From NCBI GenBank assembly GCA_963666895.2, contig CAXXNS010000003.1, positions 210,145-274,144 of the forward strand: 64,000 nucleotides of DNA, written 5' to 3'. Positions 25,429 to 34,420 of the stretch are shown one piece after another. Position numbers and translations under genes: made by a program. Each line of letters opens with the position of its first letter. Position 1 is the first letter of the stretch. Under the pieces are notes generated by a model. That model did not search any database. It was not told the DNA's origin and saw only the letters and a program-made list of their open reading frames with translations. This stretch comes from G963666895 sp963666895. Its GTDB lineage: Bacteria > Desulfobacterota > Desulfovibrionia > Desulfovibrionales > Desulfovibrionaceae.

Positions 25429-28400
25429 CTAGGCTTTGCGGACGTTGACCATGAAGGCCTTGGTCTCGGGGATGCCCGTGTTGGGATCGCCGACGGAAGG
25501 AGTCAGGATGTTGGCGCTGTCGCCGCCATCCTTGGGCCATGTCCAGCCGAAGTGCCAGGGCAGGCCCACCTGATGGATGGTGTTGCCCTGAACCGTGAAG
25601 GGGGTCACGCGCTCGGTGACGATGGCGATGGCCCACAGGGAGCCGCGCAGGCTCTCGACCATCACCTTCTCACCGTTGGCGATGTTGCGGAGCTTGGCCA
25701 GATCCGGGCTCATCTCCACGAAGATCTGCGGTTCCGCCTCCACCAGCCACGGCTGGTTGCGGGTCATCAGGCCCGTCTGCCAGTGCTCCGTGACGCGGTA
25801 GGTGGTGCCCACGAAGGGGTAGCGCGGATCGCAGACAGCCTTTTTCTCGTCGTCGAACTTGAGCGCCGTGGGGCTGTGCAGGGTGGACGAGAACGGATGC
25901 TCGGTCACCGGGCACTCCATGGGCTCGTAGTATTCGGGGAAGGGGCCGTCCGCGCGGCCCGGGCCGAAGATCTGCCCGAAGCCGTGCTTCTGCATGATGA
26001 AGGCGTACTTGTCGGACGGAGCCCAGCCGCCGTCGGGCACGTCGCCGACCCATTTGGTCTCCGGGCCGGTCCATTCGATGACCGGCTTGCTGGGCGCGAA
26101 GGGCTTGCCTTCGGGAGTGACCGAGGCGCGGTTGTACAGGATGCGCCGGTTCACGGGCCAGCACCAGGACCAGTTGGGGTACAGGCCGATCTTGGCCTGC
26201 ATCTCGGTCTGGGTCGGATCGCGCCGGGCGGCCATGTTGCCCTTTTCCGTGTAGGAGTTGCAGTACAGCCAGTTGCCCGAGCAGGTGGAGCCGTCGGCCT
26301 GCAGGAAGGCGAAGCTGGGAACCTGCTCGCCCTTCTTGTACTGCTTGTCCTTGATCGTCACGTCCTTGGTGAAGAACCCGTTGATCAGCTTGGCCGTCTT
26401 GTTGGCGTCGAACACGCCGTCGGTGGCGATGGAGTCCCAGGTCAGCTTGGTGATGGGCTCGGGGAAGGCGCCGCCTTCCTTCTCATACATGTGCCGGATC
26501 TCTTCCATGAGCTCGTACATGATGTCGCCGTCGGGCTTCTGCCCGTGGGGCGCGTCCGGGCCCTTGTAGCGCCACTGCATCCAGCGGCCCGAGTTGGTGA
26601 TGGAGCCTTCCTTCTCGATGGATACGGCGCAGGGCAGGAAGAAGACCTCGGTCTTCACCTTGGCCGGGTCCATGCCCGGGCCTTCCCAGAACCAGCCGGT
26701 CTCGTTGGGGAAGATGTTCACGTTCACCAGCCAGTCCAGTTTGGACATGGCTTCGCGGGTCTTGTTGGAGTTGGCGCCCGAACAGGCCGGGTTCATGCCC
26801 CAGGCGAACAGGCCCTTGAACTGCCCGTCCAGCATCTTGTCGAACATGGTCAGCCAGGAATAGTCCTTGGCCGACGCGCTCTCCAGCTTGGGCAGGTAGT
26901 TGTATGCATCGGCCGGTTCGGAGTCCAGGTACATGGACTTGATCAGGCTGGCCGAGTACTTGGGATAGTTCTGCCACCAGTTGGCCGACTTGGGATCGTT
27001 GGATTTGGGGGTGTAGGCCTTGTCGTAGGCCTCCAGGGTGTCTTGGCCCGCTTTGGGCGTCTTCAGGTAGCCGGGGATGATGTGGAACAGCAGGCAGTGG
27101 TCCGTGGACCCCTGCACGTTGGACTCGCCGCGCAGGGCGTTGACCCCGCCGCCGGCCACGCCGATGTTGCCCAGCAGGAGCTGGATCATGGCCATGCTGC
27201 GGATGTTCTGCACGCCCACGGTGTGCTGGGTCCAGCCCATGGCGTACATGATGGTCCCGGACTTGTCCGGCTTGCCCGTGGCCGAGTACGCCTTGTACAC
27301 TTCCACGAGTTTGTCCTTGCCCAGGCCGGACATGGTGGAGACCTTGTCCAGATCGTAACGCTCGTAGTGCTTCTTGAGAAGCTGGTACACGCAGCGCGGG
27401 TTTTTGAGGCTGTCGTCCCGCTTGGGGACCCCGTTCTCGTCCACCTCGAACGCCCAGGTGCTCTTGTCGTAGCTCTGGGTGGCCGGGTTGTAGCCCGAGA
27501 ACACGCCGTCGTCGAACCCGTACTTCTCGCCCACGATGAAGGAGGCGTTGGTGTAGTTCACCACGTATTCTTTCTGGATCAGGTCGTTGTCCAGGATGTA
27601 CTTGATCATGCCGCCCAGCACGGCGATGTCCGTGCCCGAGCGCAGCTGACCGAAGATGTCCGCCTTGGTGGACGTCCTGGTGAACCTGGGGTCCACGTGA
27701 ATGACGGTGGCGCCGCTTTCCTGGGCCTTGGTCACCCACTTGAAGGAGATGGGATGGTTTTCGGCAGCGTTGCTGCCCATGATCAGAATGCAGTCACTGT
27801 TCTTGATGTCGATCCAGTGATTGGTCATCGCGCCGCGTCCGAACGACTCTGCCAGAGCCGCCACAGTGGCGCTGTGTCATATCCGCGCCTGGTGCTCTAT
27901 GTAGACCAGGCCGAGGGAACGCAGCATGGTCTGATAGGCCCAGCACTCCTCGTTGTCCAGGGCCGCAGAACCGCAGGACGCGATGGCGTCGGTACGGTTG
28001 ACGATCTGTCCTTTCTCGTTGGTGGGGGTGAAGGTGGCGTCGCGGGTCGCCTTGACGCGCTTGGCGATCTCCTTCAGCGACCACTCCCAGGTCACCTTCT
28101 CGAACTTGTCCGAGCCGGGCGCGCGGTAGAGCGGGGTGGCCGGGCGGCGATCGTTCTCGCCCAGCTGCCAGATGCTGGCGCCCTTGGCGCACAGGGCGCC
28201 CTGGTTGATGGGATGGTCCGGGTCACCTTCGACGTTGATGGCCCGCTTGGTCTTCTTGTCGGTGTTGACGATGAGTCCGCAACCCACGGCGCAGTAGCAG
28301 CAGACGCTGGTGGTCTGCTTGCCCTTGCGCAACTCCGTGAGTTGGGCCTTGGCCTCGGTGGGCTTCAGGCTGAAGCCCAGTCCCCCGAACGCCGCCACGG

Positions 28401-28449
28401 CCGCGGCCGTGCCCGACATCTTGAGGAAGTCCCTTCGTTTGATACCCAT
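25429..28449 (-). CDS. fdhA: Selenocysteine-containing formate dehydrogenase catalytic subunit (in-frame UGA)
   Basis: A W/Mo-bis-MGD enzyme of 1006 residues that oxidises formate (or reduces CO2). Twin-arginine signal MGIKRRDFLKMSG; N-terminal [4Fe-4S] motif CCYCAVGCGLIVN; then the UGA codon at 27877-27879 in EHQARI-U-HSATVAALAESF, which is residue 191. His192 next to selenocysteine is the conserved catalytic histidine. The C-terminal cofactor domain is present (TYRVTEHWQTGLMTRNQPWL). Reading through the UGA joins two open frames without any other break. Followed by fdhB; fdhE, fdhD, mobA and mobB are upstream. Confidence 0.95.
27859..27879 (-). promoter_or_regulatory. Selenocysteine UGA codon and SECIS-type hairpin
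   Basis: The UGA is at 27879-27877 (minus strand). Directly downstream in the mRNA the sequence CGCCACAGTGGCG (27871-27859, read on either strand) is a perfect hairpin within the first 20 nt, in the place of a bacterial SECIS element. I could not model the SelB-recognised apical loop, so the exact structure is provisional. Confidence 0.7.
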
Positions 28450-28474
28450 TTGTCCTCCGTTTGTGTGTGAAAGA

Positions 28475-28687
28475 TCAACTGCCGCCGGTTTCCCGTCCCA
28501 GGAACAGCATCAGCTCGAACCCCCAGCGATCGCGTTCGGGCGCGGTCGGCGGCGGCATGAAGAAGCCGTGCTCCTCATGGCGCTGCAGCAGACGCGTGTC
28601 GTCCGCCTTGAGGGCCGTGCCGGTCAGGTCGAATCCCAGGCCGGAAAACGGCGCCGCAACGGTCGGGGTCTTGCTACGCAAAGGCAT
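28475..28687 (-). CDS. Small protein of unknown function ahead of fdhA
   Basis: A 70-residue protein, MPLRSKTPTVAAPFSGLGFD, LTGTALKADDTRLLQRHEEH, GFFMPPPTAPERDRWGFELM, LFLGRETGGS. GGGAGG precedes ATG 28687-28685 and a plausible promoter lies just upstream, so it is the first gene of the fdhAB transcript, 25 bp before fdhA. No domain is recognised and there is no cysteine. It has no signal peptide. A chaperone or regulatory partner of FdhA is possible from position alone. Confidence 0.6.
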   Translation of the reverse strand: MPLRSKTPTVAAPFSGLGFDLTGTALKADDTRLLQRHEEHGFFMPPPTAPERDRWGFELMLFLGRETGGS

Positions 28688-28712
28688 CACCTCCCTTTTC
28701 GGGTTTGGTTCA

Positions 28713-28742
28713 GTATTACATGCAAGCGGGAAAAATGGGCAA
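28713..28742 (-). promoter_or_regulatory. Candidate promoter of the fdh operon
   Basis: On the minus strand TTGCCC (28742-28737) and TAATAC (28718-28713) are 18 bp apart. They lie 26 bp before the first start codon of the small gene and fdhA. A perfect palindrome GACACGTGTC at 28767-28776 lies just upstream and may bind a regulator. Confidence 0.45.
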
Positions 28743-28790
28743 GGAAAGGCTTCTTGATTCGCATTCGACACGTGTCTAAAAAGACATAAT

Positions 28791-28832
28791 AAAGCGCCCC
28801 CGGGGTCGAAAATCGGTCCCGGGGGCGCTTTC
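28791..28832. terminator. Terminator between the accessory genes and fdhAB
   Basis: AAAGCGCCCCCGGG (28791 on) pairs with CCCGGGGGCGCTTT (ending 28831) around an A-rich loop. T residues flank both sides, so it can work on either strand. On the minus strand it ends the fdhD-fdhE-transposase-like transcript and insulates the fdh promoter. Confidence 0.75.
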
Positions 28833-28854
28833 TGCTGGAGGTGTGCGCGAACCG

Positions 28855-29811
28855 TTAAAAGATCGGGCAGGCCACGGGCTCTTGGTTCATTTCAGGCACG
28901 GGATCGCAGAGTCGCTCCAGGAGCAGGGGCATGAGGTCGCGCAGGGCGTAGTTGTACCTGAACTCGATTTCCTTGAGGTAGAGCGGGAACCGGGTGGATG
29001 TGATTCCCTTGTAGAGCTTGAGCCGGTCCATGGCGTAGCGCCAGAAGGAATCGGGCGCGGTTTCGATCTCGGGCTGGAACGGGCTGTGGATGTGCGGGTA
29101 CGCGCCGGTCTTGTCCGTGCAGGAGAGCAGGGTCTGGTACTGGCGGAACCGGCCCGTGTAGACCACGTTGCCGGCCCGGGCCAGGGGCAGGTGGAAGCTC
29201 AGGTTCAGGTGGAACAGGGTCTCGTACTGGTAGCCCATGATGATGTCGGTGAACACCCAGCCGCCGCGCTCGATGATCCCGAACACCGGGGAGGAGTCGA
29301 TCTGGGCGTTGCGGGGCAGGAACCGGATGCGCTTGTTGCGGATGTACTGGGACAGGCCGGTCTCCACGCCGAACATCTGGGGCGCGTCGATGCCCCGGGC
29401 CAGGATGGCGAAGCGCATGGCCGTGAAGGCCTTGAACACGGCGTTGTAGGACATGCCGACGACCTCGCTGGCCTGGAAGGCGTTGAGCCCCTCCACGAAG
29501 AGCCGGGCCAGGAATATCCAGTCCGAGGGCGAGATGTTGCCGGTGTTGATCCACCGGCCGTTGAAGGCGGTGAAGGTGTAGCGGCAGTCGCGGCAGCGCA
29601 GCCGGCCGTCGGCCAGGTCGTAGATGACGTGGTGCCCGCATCGGGGGCAGTGGCGTTCTTCGGCGGGCCAGAGCCAGGGGGTGAGCATTTTCATGGCCCG
29701 GGCGTCGCTGCACACGGCGTCCAGTTCGCCCCGCATGGGCGCCGAGGAGAAGGGACGGTCATAGAACCGAAGCCGGTCCGAATCCCAGGTTTCCGCGTAT
29801 GCGTTGGCCAT
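28855..29811 (-). CDS. IS1595/ISXO2-like transposase relative inside the fdh cluster
   Basis: A 318-residue protein. Residues about 55-90 hold a zinc ribbon (CPRCGHHVIYDLADGRLRCR with DCRYTFTAFNGRW), as in IS1595-family transposases. The middle part is helix-turn-helix-like (ARLFVEGLNAFQASEVVGMS) and the end has the family pattern DSFWRYAMDRLKLYKG and FPLYLKEIEFRYNYALRDL. The central catalytic segment is present in outline (QIDSSPVFGIIERGGWVFTD), but I cannot confirm a DDE/DDN triad. No inverted repeats or target duplications were found at its borders, and it sits 41 bp after fdhE with normal base composition. It looks fixed rather than mobile: a domesticated transposase or a lone relic. Confidence 0.7.
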   Translation of the reverse strand: MANAYAETWDSDRLRFYDRPFSSAPMRGELDAVCSDARAMKMLTPWLWPAEERHCPRCGHHVIYDLADGRLRCRDCRYTFTAFNGRWINTGNISPSDWIFLARLFVEGLNAFQASEVVGMSYNAVFKAFTAMRFAILARGIDAPQMFGVETGLSQYIRNKRIRFLPRNAQIDSSPVFGIIERGGWVFTDIIMGYQYETLFHLNLSFHLPLARAGNVVYTGRFRQYQTLLSCTDKTGAYPHIHSPFQPEIETAPDSFWRYAMDRLKLYKGITSTRFPLYLKEIEFRYNYALRDLMPLLLERLCDPVPEMNQEPVACPIF

Positions 29812-29852
29812 GTCTCTTCTCCTCTGTCCGTCCGGCGTCCCCGGCCGCCCGG

Positions 29853-30737
29853 TCAGAATCCCCAGATCGACAGGGTCGGCCGCTGGAACGACCGCTGCCG
29901 GGCCAGGATGTCCATGTGCAGGGACTCCAGGTCGTCCAGGGACGGAATCGACGTCTTGTCGAGATTTCTGAAGTCCGTTGTCTTGATGTAGTTGCGGCAG
30001 GACAGGCAGGCGTCGATGCGGAAGCCCGGCTCGTCCGGCGAATCGTAGAAGGACAGCTTGTTGTGGTCGGTTTCCCCGCAGAAGGGGCAGGCCAGGCGCG
30101 GCACCCGGTATTCGGTCAGGCAGAAGGAGCAGGTGCAGTGCCGCTTGCCCTCCTTGCCGCGCAGCCCGGACATGAAGGGCAGGCTGCCGCAGACGGGGCA
30201 GTGCCCGTGCCGCCAGGGCTTGGATCCGTCGTACAGGCGAGCCAGGTGCTTGCCCTGGGCCATGAGGGACGGCCGCACCGCCGCCTGGACCAGGAAGCTG
30301 ACCAGCCTGGGGGCGTCGGAGACGGCTTCGCCCCAGCGTGAGAAATAGGGCTCGTCCGAGGCCAGGTAGGCCGTGATCGCCTCGCCCAGGTCGAGGTCCG
30401 GCAGGTGGTCCTTTTCAAAGGCCTTGGATGCCTCGCCCAGCGGCCCCGGGACCTTCCTGGACAGGACCAGGATGTCCCGCAGCAGCGTCGCGGCCTGGTC
30501 CCGGTCCGGGCGGAAGTGCTCCCTGGGGAGCAGGGGCATGCCCCGTCCGCGCTGGTGTTCGTTGGCCAGTTCGCCGGGCTCGGGTTCCTGGAAGGCGGCG
30601 TCGGGCAGGGCGGCCAGCTGACGGTCGGCAACGGCTACGACCAGGGACACCAGGTCGCCGGGAAGGTGTTCCCGGGACAGCAGTTCCCTGGACTTCTTTT
30701 GCAGATGCCTGACCATTGTGTCGTGATCATTGGTCAT
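29853..30737 (-). CDS. fdhE: Formate dehydrogenase accessory protein FdhE
   Basis: A 294-residue cytoplasmic maturation factor. The C-terminal half has the two rubredoxin-like zinc/iron sites of FdhE: HGHCPVCGSLPFMSGLRGKE, HCTCSFCLTEYRV, LACPFCGETDHNKL and DACLSCRNYIKTTDFRN. FdhE binds the Tat-exported FdhA before transport. It starts 96 bp after the fdhD stop and lies ahead of the transposase-like gene on the same strand. The N-terminal half is less conserved, as usual. Confidence 0.93.
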   Translation of the reverse strand: MTNDHDTMVRHLQKKSRELLSREHLPGDLVSLVVAVADRQLAALPDAAFQEPEPGELANEHQRGRGMPLLPREHFRPDRDQAATLLRDILVLSRKVPGPLGEASKAFEKDHLPDLDLGEAITAYLASDEPYFSRWGEAVSDAPRLVSFLVQAAVRPSLMAQGKHLARLYDGSKPWRHGHCPVCGSLPFMSGLRGKEGKRHCTCSFCLTEYRVPRLACPFCGETDHNKLSFYDSPDEPGFRIDACLSCRNYIKTTDFRNLDKTSIPSLDDLESLHMDILARQRSFQRPTLSIWGF

Positions 30738-30833
30738 CAGATTGGCCTCCTCCCCTGACGGTCCGCCTGGGCGACCCGCAGGAGTTGCTTTTATTTTGGC
30801 ACCAAATGCGCTTGGTTACAACCATGTTTTGCT

Positions 30834-31616
30834 TCATGCCAGAATTCTTCCCGGATCGTGGTATATGCGGAACGATTCCTTGGTGGCGCTTCCCACCAGG
30901 GTCAGGTTGGTGCGCCGGGCCAGGTCCACGGAAAAGCCCGTGGCCGCGGCCGTGGACACCAGGATGGGGACGCCGATGCGGACCACCTTGAGCAGGATCT
31001 CCGAGGCCACCCGGCCGGTGGCCACGATCATTTTGCCGGCGGTGGGCTCGTCCTTTTCAAAGCAGCGGCCCACCAGCATGTCGATGGCGTTGTGCCTGCC
31101 GATGTCCTCCCGGAACGCTTCCATCTCGGTGGCCGAGCACAGGGACGCGTTGTGGCAGCCCCGCGTCTCCCTGTACAAGGAGGATCGGTTGTGCAATTCT
31201 TCCACAAGCCGGAGAATGTCCTCGGCCCGTACGGTCATGTTGGTGTTCAGGCGGCGTTTGGAGATGGTCTCCACGTTGTGGTCGAAATTGGTGCCCTTGC
31301 CGCATCCCGAGGTGATGGACCGTTGCAGCTCATGGTTTTTCCAGGGATCGTAGCGAACCTCGACCCGGACCCCTATCCGGTCCGGTTCCAGCAGGGTTTC
31401 CACGTTCACCACGTCCTTGATGCTTTGGATCAGGGCGTCGGACTTGAGAAAGCCCAGGGCCAGGTGGCGCGGATGCTGTCCCGTACACATGAGCGTGACC
31501 ACGTGGCGGCCGTTGAGCTGGATGCTCAGGGGCACCTCGGTGATGGCGTCCACCGTGTCGTCGGTCATGCCGCCCGGCCCGAATTGCCGGACAGTGTATT
31601 GTGTCTTTTTTGGCAT
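30834..31616 (-). CDS. fdhD: FdhD sulfurtransferase for formate dehydrogenase
   Basis: A 260-residue enzyme that passes sulfur from a cysteine desulfurase to the bis-MGD cofactor of FdhA; without it the enzyme is inactive. Family features: VPLSIQLNGRHVVTLMCTGQ then HPRHLALGFL, the SGCGKGT motif, HNASLCSATEM, EDIGRHNAIDMLVGRCF and IVATGRVASEILLKVVRIGV. Only one cysteine (SGCGKG) is in the CxxC position, a known variant. First gene of the minus-strand accessory operon and divergent from mobB. Confidence 0.95.
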   Translation of the reverse strand: MPKKTQYTVRQFGPGGMTDDTVDAITEVPLSIQLNGRHVVTLMCTGQHPRHLALGFLKSDALIQSIKDVVNVETLLEPDRIGVRVEVRYDPWKNHELQRSITSGCGKGTNFDHNVETISKRRLNTNMTVRAEDILRLVEELHNRSSLYRETRGCHNASLCSATEMEAFREDIGRHNAIDMLVGRCFEKDEPTAGKMIVATGRVASEILLKVVRIGVPILVSTAAATGFSVDLARRTNLTLVGSATKESFRIYHDPGRILA

Positions 31617-31719
31617 AATTAACTCGCTGTATTTATTATAGTTATCATCTGTCGCGCCGAGGAGGTCCGGTCAACAAAAGAAATCTTGCTTCATTTTTGG
31701 CACCAGAAGGGTTGTTTTT

Positions 31720-32223
31720 ATGAAAATCGTCTGTGTTTCCGGGAAAAAAGGCTGCGGCAAAACCACACTGCTGGAAAAACTCGTGGCGGAATTGCTTGTT
31801 CGGGGGGTGCGGGTCGGGGTGGTCAAGAACGACCAGCACGGTTTTGAGATGGACCAGCCGGGCAAGGACACCTGGCGTCTGAAGCGGGCCGGGGCCGCGG
31901 CCACCATGATTTTGGGGCCCGGCCAGGTGGGCCTGGTCATGGACGTGGAGCCCAAGCCGGCGCTGGAGGAAGCGGCCCGACGCTGGTTCGGGAACATGGA
32001 CCTGGTGCTGGCCGAGGGGTTTTCAGGATCCGGGGCGCCCAAGATCGAGGTCTTCCGGCCCGAGGCCCATGACGGGCTGCTGCTGGACGCGGGCCAAGGG
32101 CTGGCCGCCGTGGCCACCGACGCGCCGGACCATCCGGCGGTCAGGGCGGCGGCCTTGGCCGGGGCCGTGGTTTTCGGGCTGGAGGATGCCGGGCCCTTGG
32201 CGGACTGGCTGGAGCGGGGCTAG
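31720..32223 (+). CDS. mobB: MobB, molybdopterin-guanine dinucleotide biosynthesis GTPase adaptor
   Basis: A 167-residue P-loop protein: Walker A VSGKKGCGKTTLLEKLVAEL, then GVRVGVVKNDQHGFEMDQPG and DTWRLKRAGAAATMILGPGQ, LVLAEGFSGSGAPKIEVFRP. MobB assists MobA in building the guanine dinucleotide cofactor needed by FdhA. It is divergent from fdhD (103 bp) and convergent with mobA, overlapping it by 4 bp at the stops. AGAAGGG serves as ribosome site. Confidence 0.92.
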   Translation: MKIVCVSGKKGCGKTTLLEKLVAELLVRGVRVGVVKNDQHGFEMDQPGKDTWRLKRAGAAATMILGPGQVGLVMDVEPKPALEEAARRWFGNMDLVLAEGFSGSGAPKIEVFRPEAHDGLLLDAGQGLAAVATDAPDHPAVRAAALAGAVVFGLEDAGPLADWLERG

Positions 32224-32828
32224 CTCGTCCGGGATCGGGACAGAAGGGCGGCCATTTTCACGTCCGCCGGGGTGTTCAGGTTGATGAAGGAGTCCAGGTA
32301 GGGGTCGGCGGCCCTCAGGGCGGACTCCGGCACCTGGAGCACGTTCACCTTGTCGAAGAAGTTGATGATTTTCTTGTCGCCACGGGCCAGCTGGTCCGCG
32401 ATGTGCGGCAGGCACCGCTTGGAGTAGATGGCGCACAGGGGTTCCATGCGGCCGTCGTCCCGCATGGGGATGACCACGTCGATTTCGGGGCGTACCTGGC
32501 TCGCCAGCAGGCGGATCAGGTCGGGCTTGAGAAAGGGCGCGTCGCAGGGGACGATGAAGGCGTGGTCCGCAATGCAGAAGGACAGGCCGCCGTGGATTCC
32601 GGCCAGGGAGCACCGGCCCGGAACCTTGTCAAGGGCAAGTGGGACCCCCATGTTCAAGAACGGCAATGGGTTGCGCGTGGAAATAAGAATTTCGGGAAAG
32701 CATTTGGACAGCTTCTTCAACAGCTCGGGGAGAATCCGCCTGCCGTTGATTCGGAGAAGGCATTTCGGTCGTCCACCAAGACGTGAGGCAGCCCCTCCCG
32801 CCAACACGATCCCCGCCACATCTTTCAC
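32220..32828 (-). CDS. mobA: MobA, molybdenum cofactor guanylyltransferase
   Basis: A 202-residue nucleotidyltransferase: the N-terminal signature GIVLAGGAASRLGGRPKCLL binds GTP, followed by HAFIVPCDAPFLKPDLIRLL (metal-binding Asp) and MEPLCAIYSKRCLPHIADQL. It transfers GMP to molybdopterin to form the MGD cofactor. It faces mobB tail to tail. The start ATG is at 32828-32826. Together with fdhD/E it completes a local maturation set for FdhA. Confidence 0.92.
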   Translation of the reverse strand: MKDVAGIVLAGGAASRLGGRPKCLLRINGRRILPELLKKLSKCFPEILISTRNPLPFLNMGVPLALDKVPGRCSLAGIHGGLSFCIADHAFIVPCDAPFLKPDLIRLLASQVRPEIDVVIPMRDDGRMEPLCAIYSKRCLPHIADQLARGDKKIINFFDKVNVLQVPESALRAADPYLDSFINLNTPADVKMAALLSRSRTS

Positions 32829-33153
32829 ATGAAGTCCTTGTGTTGCTGCAGATTCCGTCTCGCGGCACCCTCGTAGTCAGCCGCGGGTCAGGGCACGGAT
32901 GCAGCCCCATCGGATATGCTAAATATCGTTTAAGGAAAACTAGATGCGTCTTAATTATGTTTTGACACCACGAGCCTTGACAGGCTTCTCTTGTAGATAG
33001 CCTCGAAATCATACAATTTTTTTCAAAAATGCTTGCGAACAGCGGTCGCCCGACAAACTGTCTTGCTTGCGTTTTTGTACCATCGGCAGGGGAATGGATC
33101 AGCTTTAGGTGGAATAATTTTTATCACAATCATTCAAAGGGCCGTCGTCGGGG
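32829..33153. other. Intergenic region after mobA start
   Basis: 325 bp with no recognisable gene. It is AT-richer than the genes (for example TTTTTATCACAATCATTC near 33118-33135) and probably contains the mobA promoter. No terminator or repeat was seen. Confidence 0.4.
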
Positions 33154-33591
33154 TCAGAACTTTCCTCCCCTGGTGAGGATCATGGTGTAGGGATCTTCCT
33201 CGGTGGTGAACTCCGTGGGTGGATTGACGTCCGGCGAGGTGCGGATCTCCAGGCCGCCGTCCTCCAGGAAGCGGAGGATGCCGAAGCGGGTGGTCCATTC
33301 CGAACCCGGACCGCCGCATTGCTCCAGGCAGAGGTCGATGCGCACGGGCGAGGCGGATTCGTCCACCAAGTATTGGCCCGTGACGCCTACCTGGACGCCG
33401 TCGGCCACGTGTCGTTCCTCGAGCACGTAGGTGCCGTCGTCGTTGAAGACCAGGGTGCCGGACTCGGCTCGCGGGTTGGGGGCCAGGATCCAGGTGCCCG
33501 GGAGCTGTTCCGAGGTGGTCTGGGCCAGGGCCGTCGCGGCCAGGGTCAAAACGAGGGCGGCGGAAAAGAGGATGGTCAATGGCTTGCGCAT
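33154..33591 (-). CDS. Small secreted protein of unknown function
   Basis: A 145-residue protein with a clear signal peptide (MRKPLTILFSAALVLTLAAT, cleavage after ALA-Q). The mature part (SEQLPGTWILAPNPRAESGT, LVFNDDGTYVLEERHVADGV) has the beta-rich G-T-W...F..DGTY pattern of lipocalin-like or copper-resistance-associated periplasmic domains. A cysteine pair occurs in LCLEQCGGPG. It is a single gene between divergent or unrelated neighbours. No function is assigned. Confidence 0.7.
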   Translation of the reverse strand: MRKPLTILFSAALVLTLAATALAQTTSEQLPGTWILAPNPRAESGTLVFNDDGTYVLEERHVADGVQVGVTGQYLVDESASPVRIDLCLEQCGGPGSEWTTRFGILRFLEDGGLEIRTSPDVNPPTEFTTEEDPYTMILTRGGKF

Positions 33592-33763
33592 GATGTGACT
33601 CCCGATATGTGTTTGTCCGGACCATAGCCCTGGCGCGGGTTTGGGAGCAAGGATTTTCAGATTCGTCGGACCAGAGGCGAGGGGCGGAGGCGGACGAGCC
33701 GGCCCCGGGATACCGGCGTTCCAATCCATTGACCACCTGCCCCTGGCGGTGAATAATAGGGAC

Positions 33764-34336
33764 ATGGGCATTCAACCACAAAAAAAGATCCTTCACTTCG
33801 CCTACGGCGCGAACATGAACCCGGACCAGATCAATGCGCGGTGCTCGCGGCCCAAGGTTGTGGGCGCGGCTTGTCTGACCGACTATTCCCTTGCTTTTTT
33901 CGAGCACTCCCGGGTCTGGGACGGGGGCATGGAAACCGTGGTGCCCGACCCGGGCCACGAGCTCTGGGGAGTGTTGTACGAATTGAGCGTGGCCGACGGC
34001 GACGGCCTGGACGGCTGGCAGGACGTTCGCATCGACGGGACAGGGGCGTATTTCCATTACCCGGTCACCGTGACGGACCGGGACGGGAAGGCCTGGCAGG
34101 CCGCGATCTATAAGAAGGACGTTCGGGGACGGCCCCGGCCGCCGAGCCGGGAATGCCTGGCCTTCATCGTCCAGGGCGCGGTGGCCAACGGCCTTCCCGG
34201 GGGATATATCGAGGAACTTCGCAGGATTCTCAGTGTTCCGGCGTCCTATCCCGTGCCCAGGCTTCCCGAGGGCGACAACCCGCTGCTGCGCACCATCTCC
34301 TGCTCGGATTGCGGGGACCCGCTTGGCGAGGGCTGA
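33764..34336 (+). CDS. Gamma-glutamylcyclotransferase-like protein
   Basis: A 190-residue protein with the GGCT fold signature at its start: KILHFAYGANMNPDQINARC (F-AYG-N motif that forms the substrate pocket), then DYSLAFFEHSRVWDGGMETV, VVPDPGHELWGVLYELSVAD, the catalytic Glu region, and AAIYKKDV-like strands. The C-terminus has an added CSDCGDPLGEG. Family activity: release of 5-oxoproline from gamma-glutamyl compounds. The start ATG 33764 follows AATAGGG. It stands alone, 120 bp before the RNA-binding-protein leader. Confidence 0.8.
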   Translation: MGIQPQKKILHFAYGANMNPDQINARCSRPKVVGAACLTDYSLAFFEHSRVWDGGMETVVPDPGHELWGVLYELSVADGDGLDGWQDVRIDGTGAYFHYPVTVTDRDGKAWQAAIYKKDVRGRPRPPSRECLAFIVQGAVANGLPGGYIEELRRILSVPASYPVPRLPEGDNPLLRTISCSDCGDPLGEG

Positions 34337-34420
34337 AAACCGATCCCCCAATCCGTCGTGGCCGACACGGCATGCGTATCTTGTCTGTGAAAAAAAAGTG
34401 ATTTTTAAAAAAAGAATCGC

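Noticed and set aside
24439..28470. Very long plus-strand open frame (over 1300 codons) opposite fdhAB
   Set aside because: It is the complement of the well-supported fdhA and fdhB genes; high-GC codon use leaves the opposite strand free of stops. It has no domain and no ribosome site.
30797..30811. TGGCACCAAATGCGC, a plus-strand match to the sigma-54 -24/-12 pattern
   Set aside because: It points into the antisense strand of fdhD, with no gene to transcribe; the -12 part is GCGC rather than TTGC. Chance match likely.
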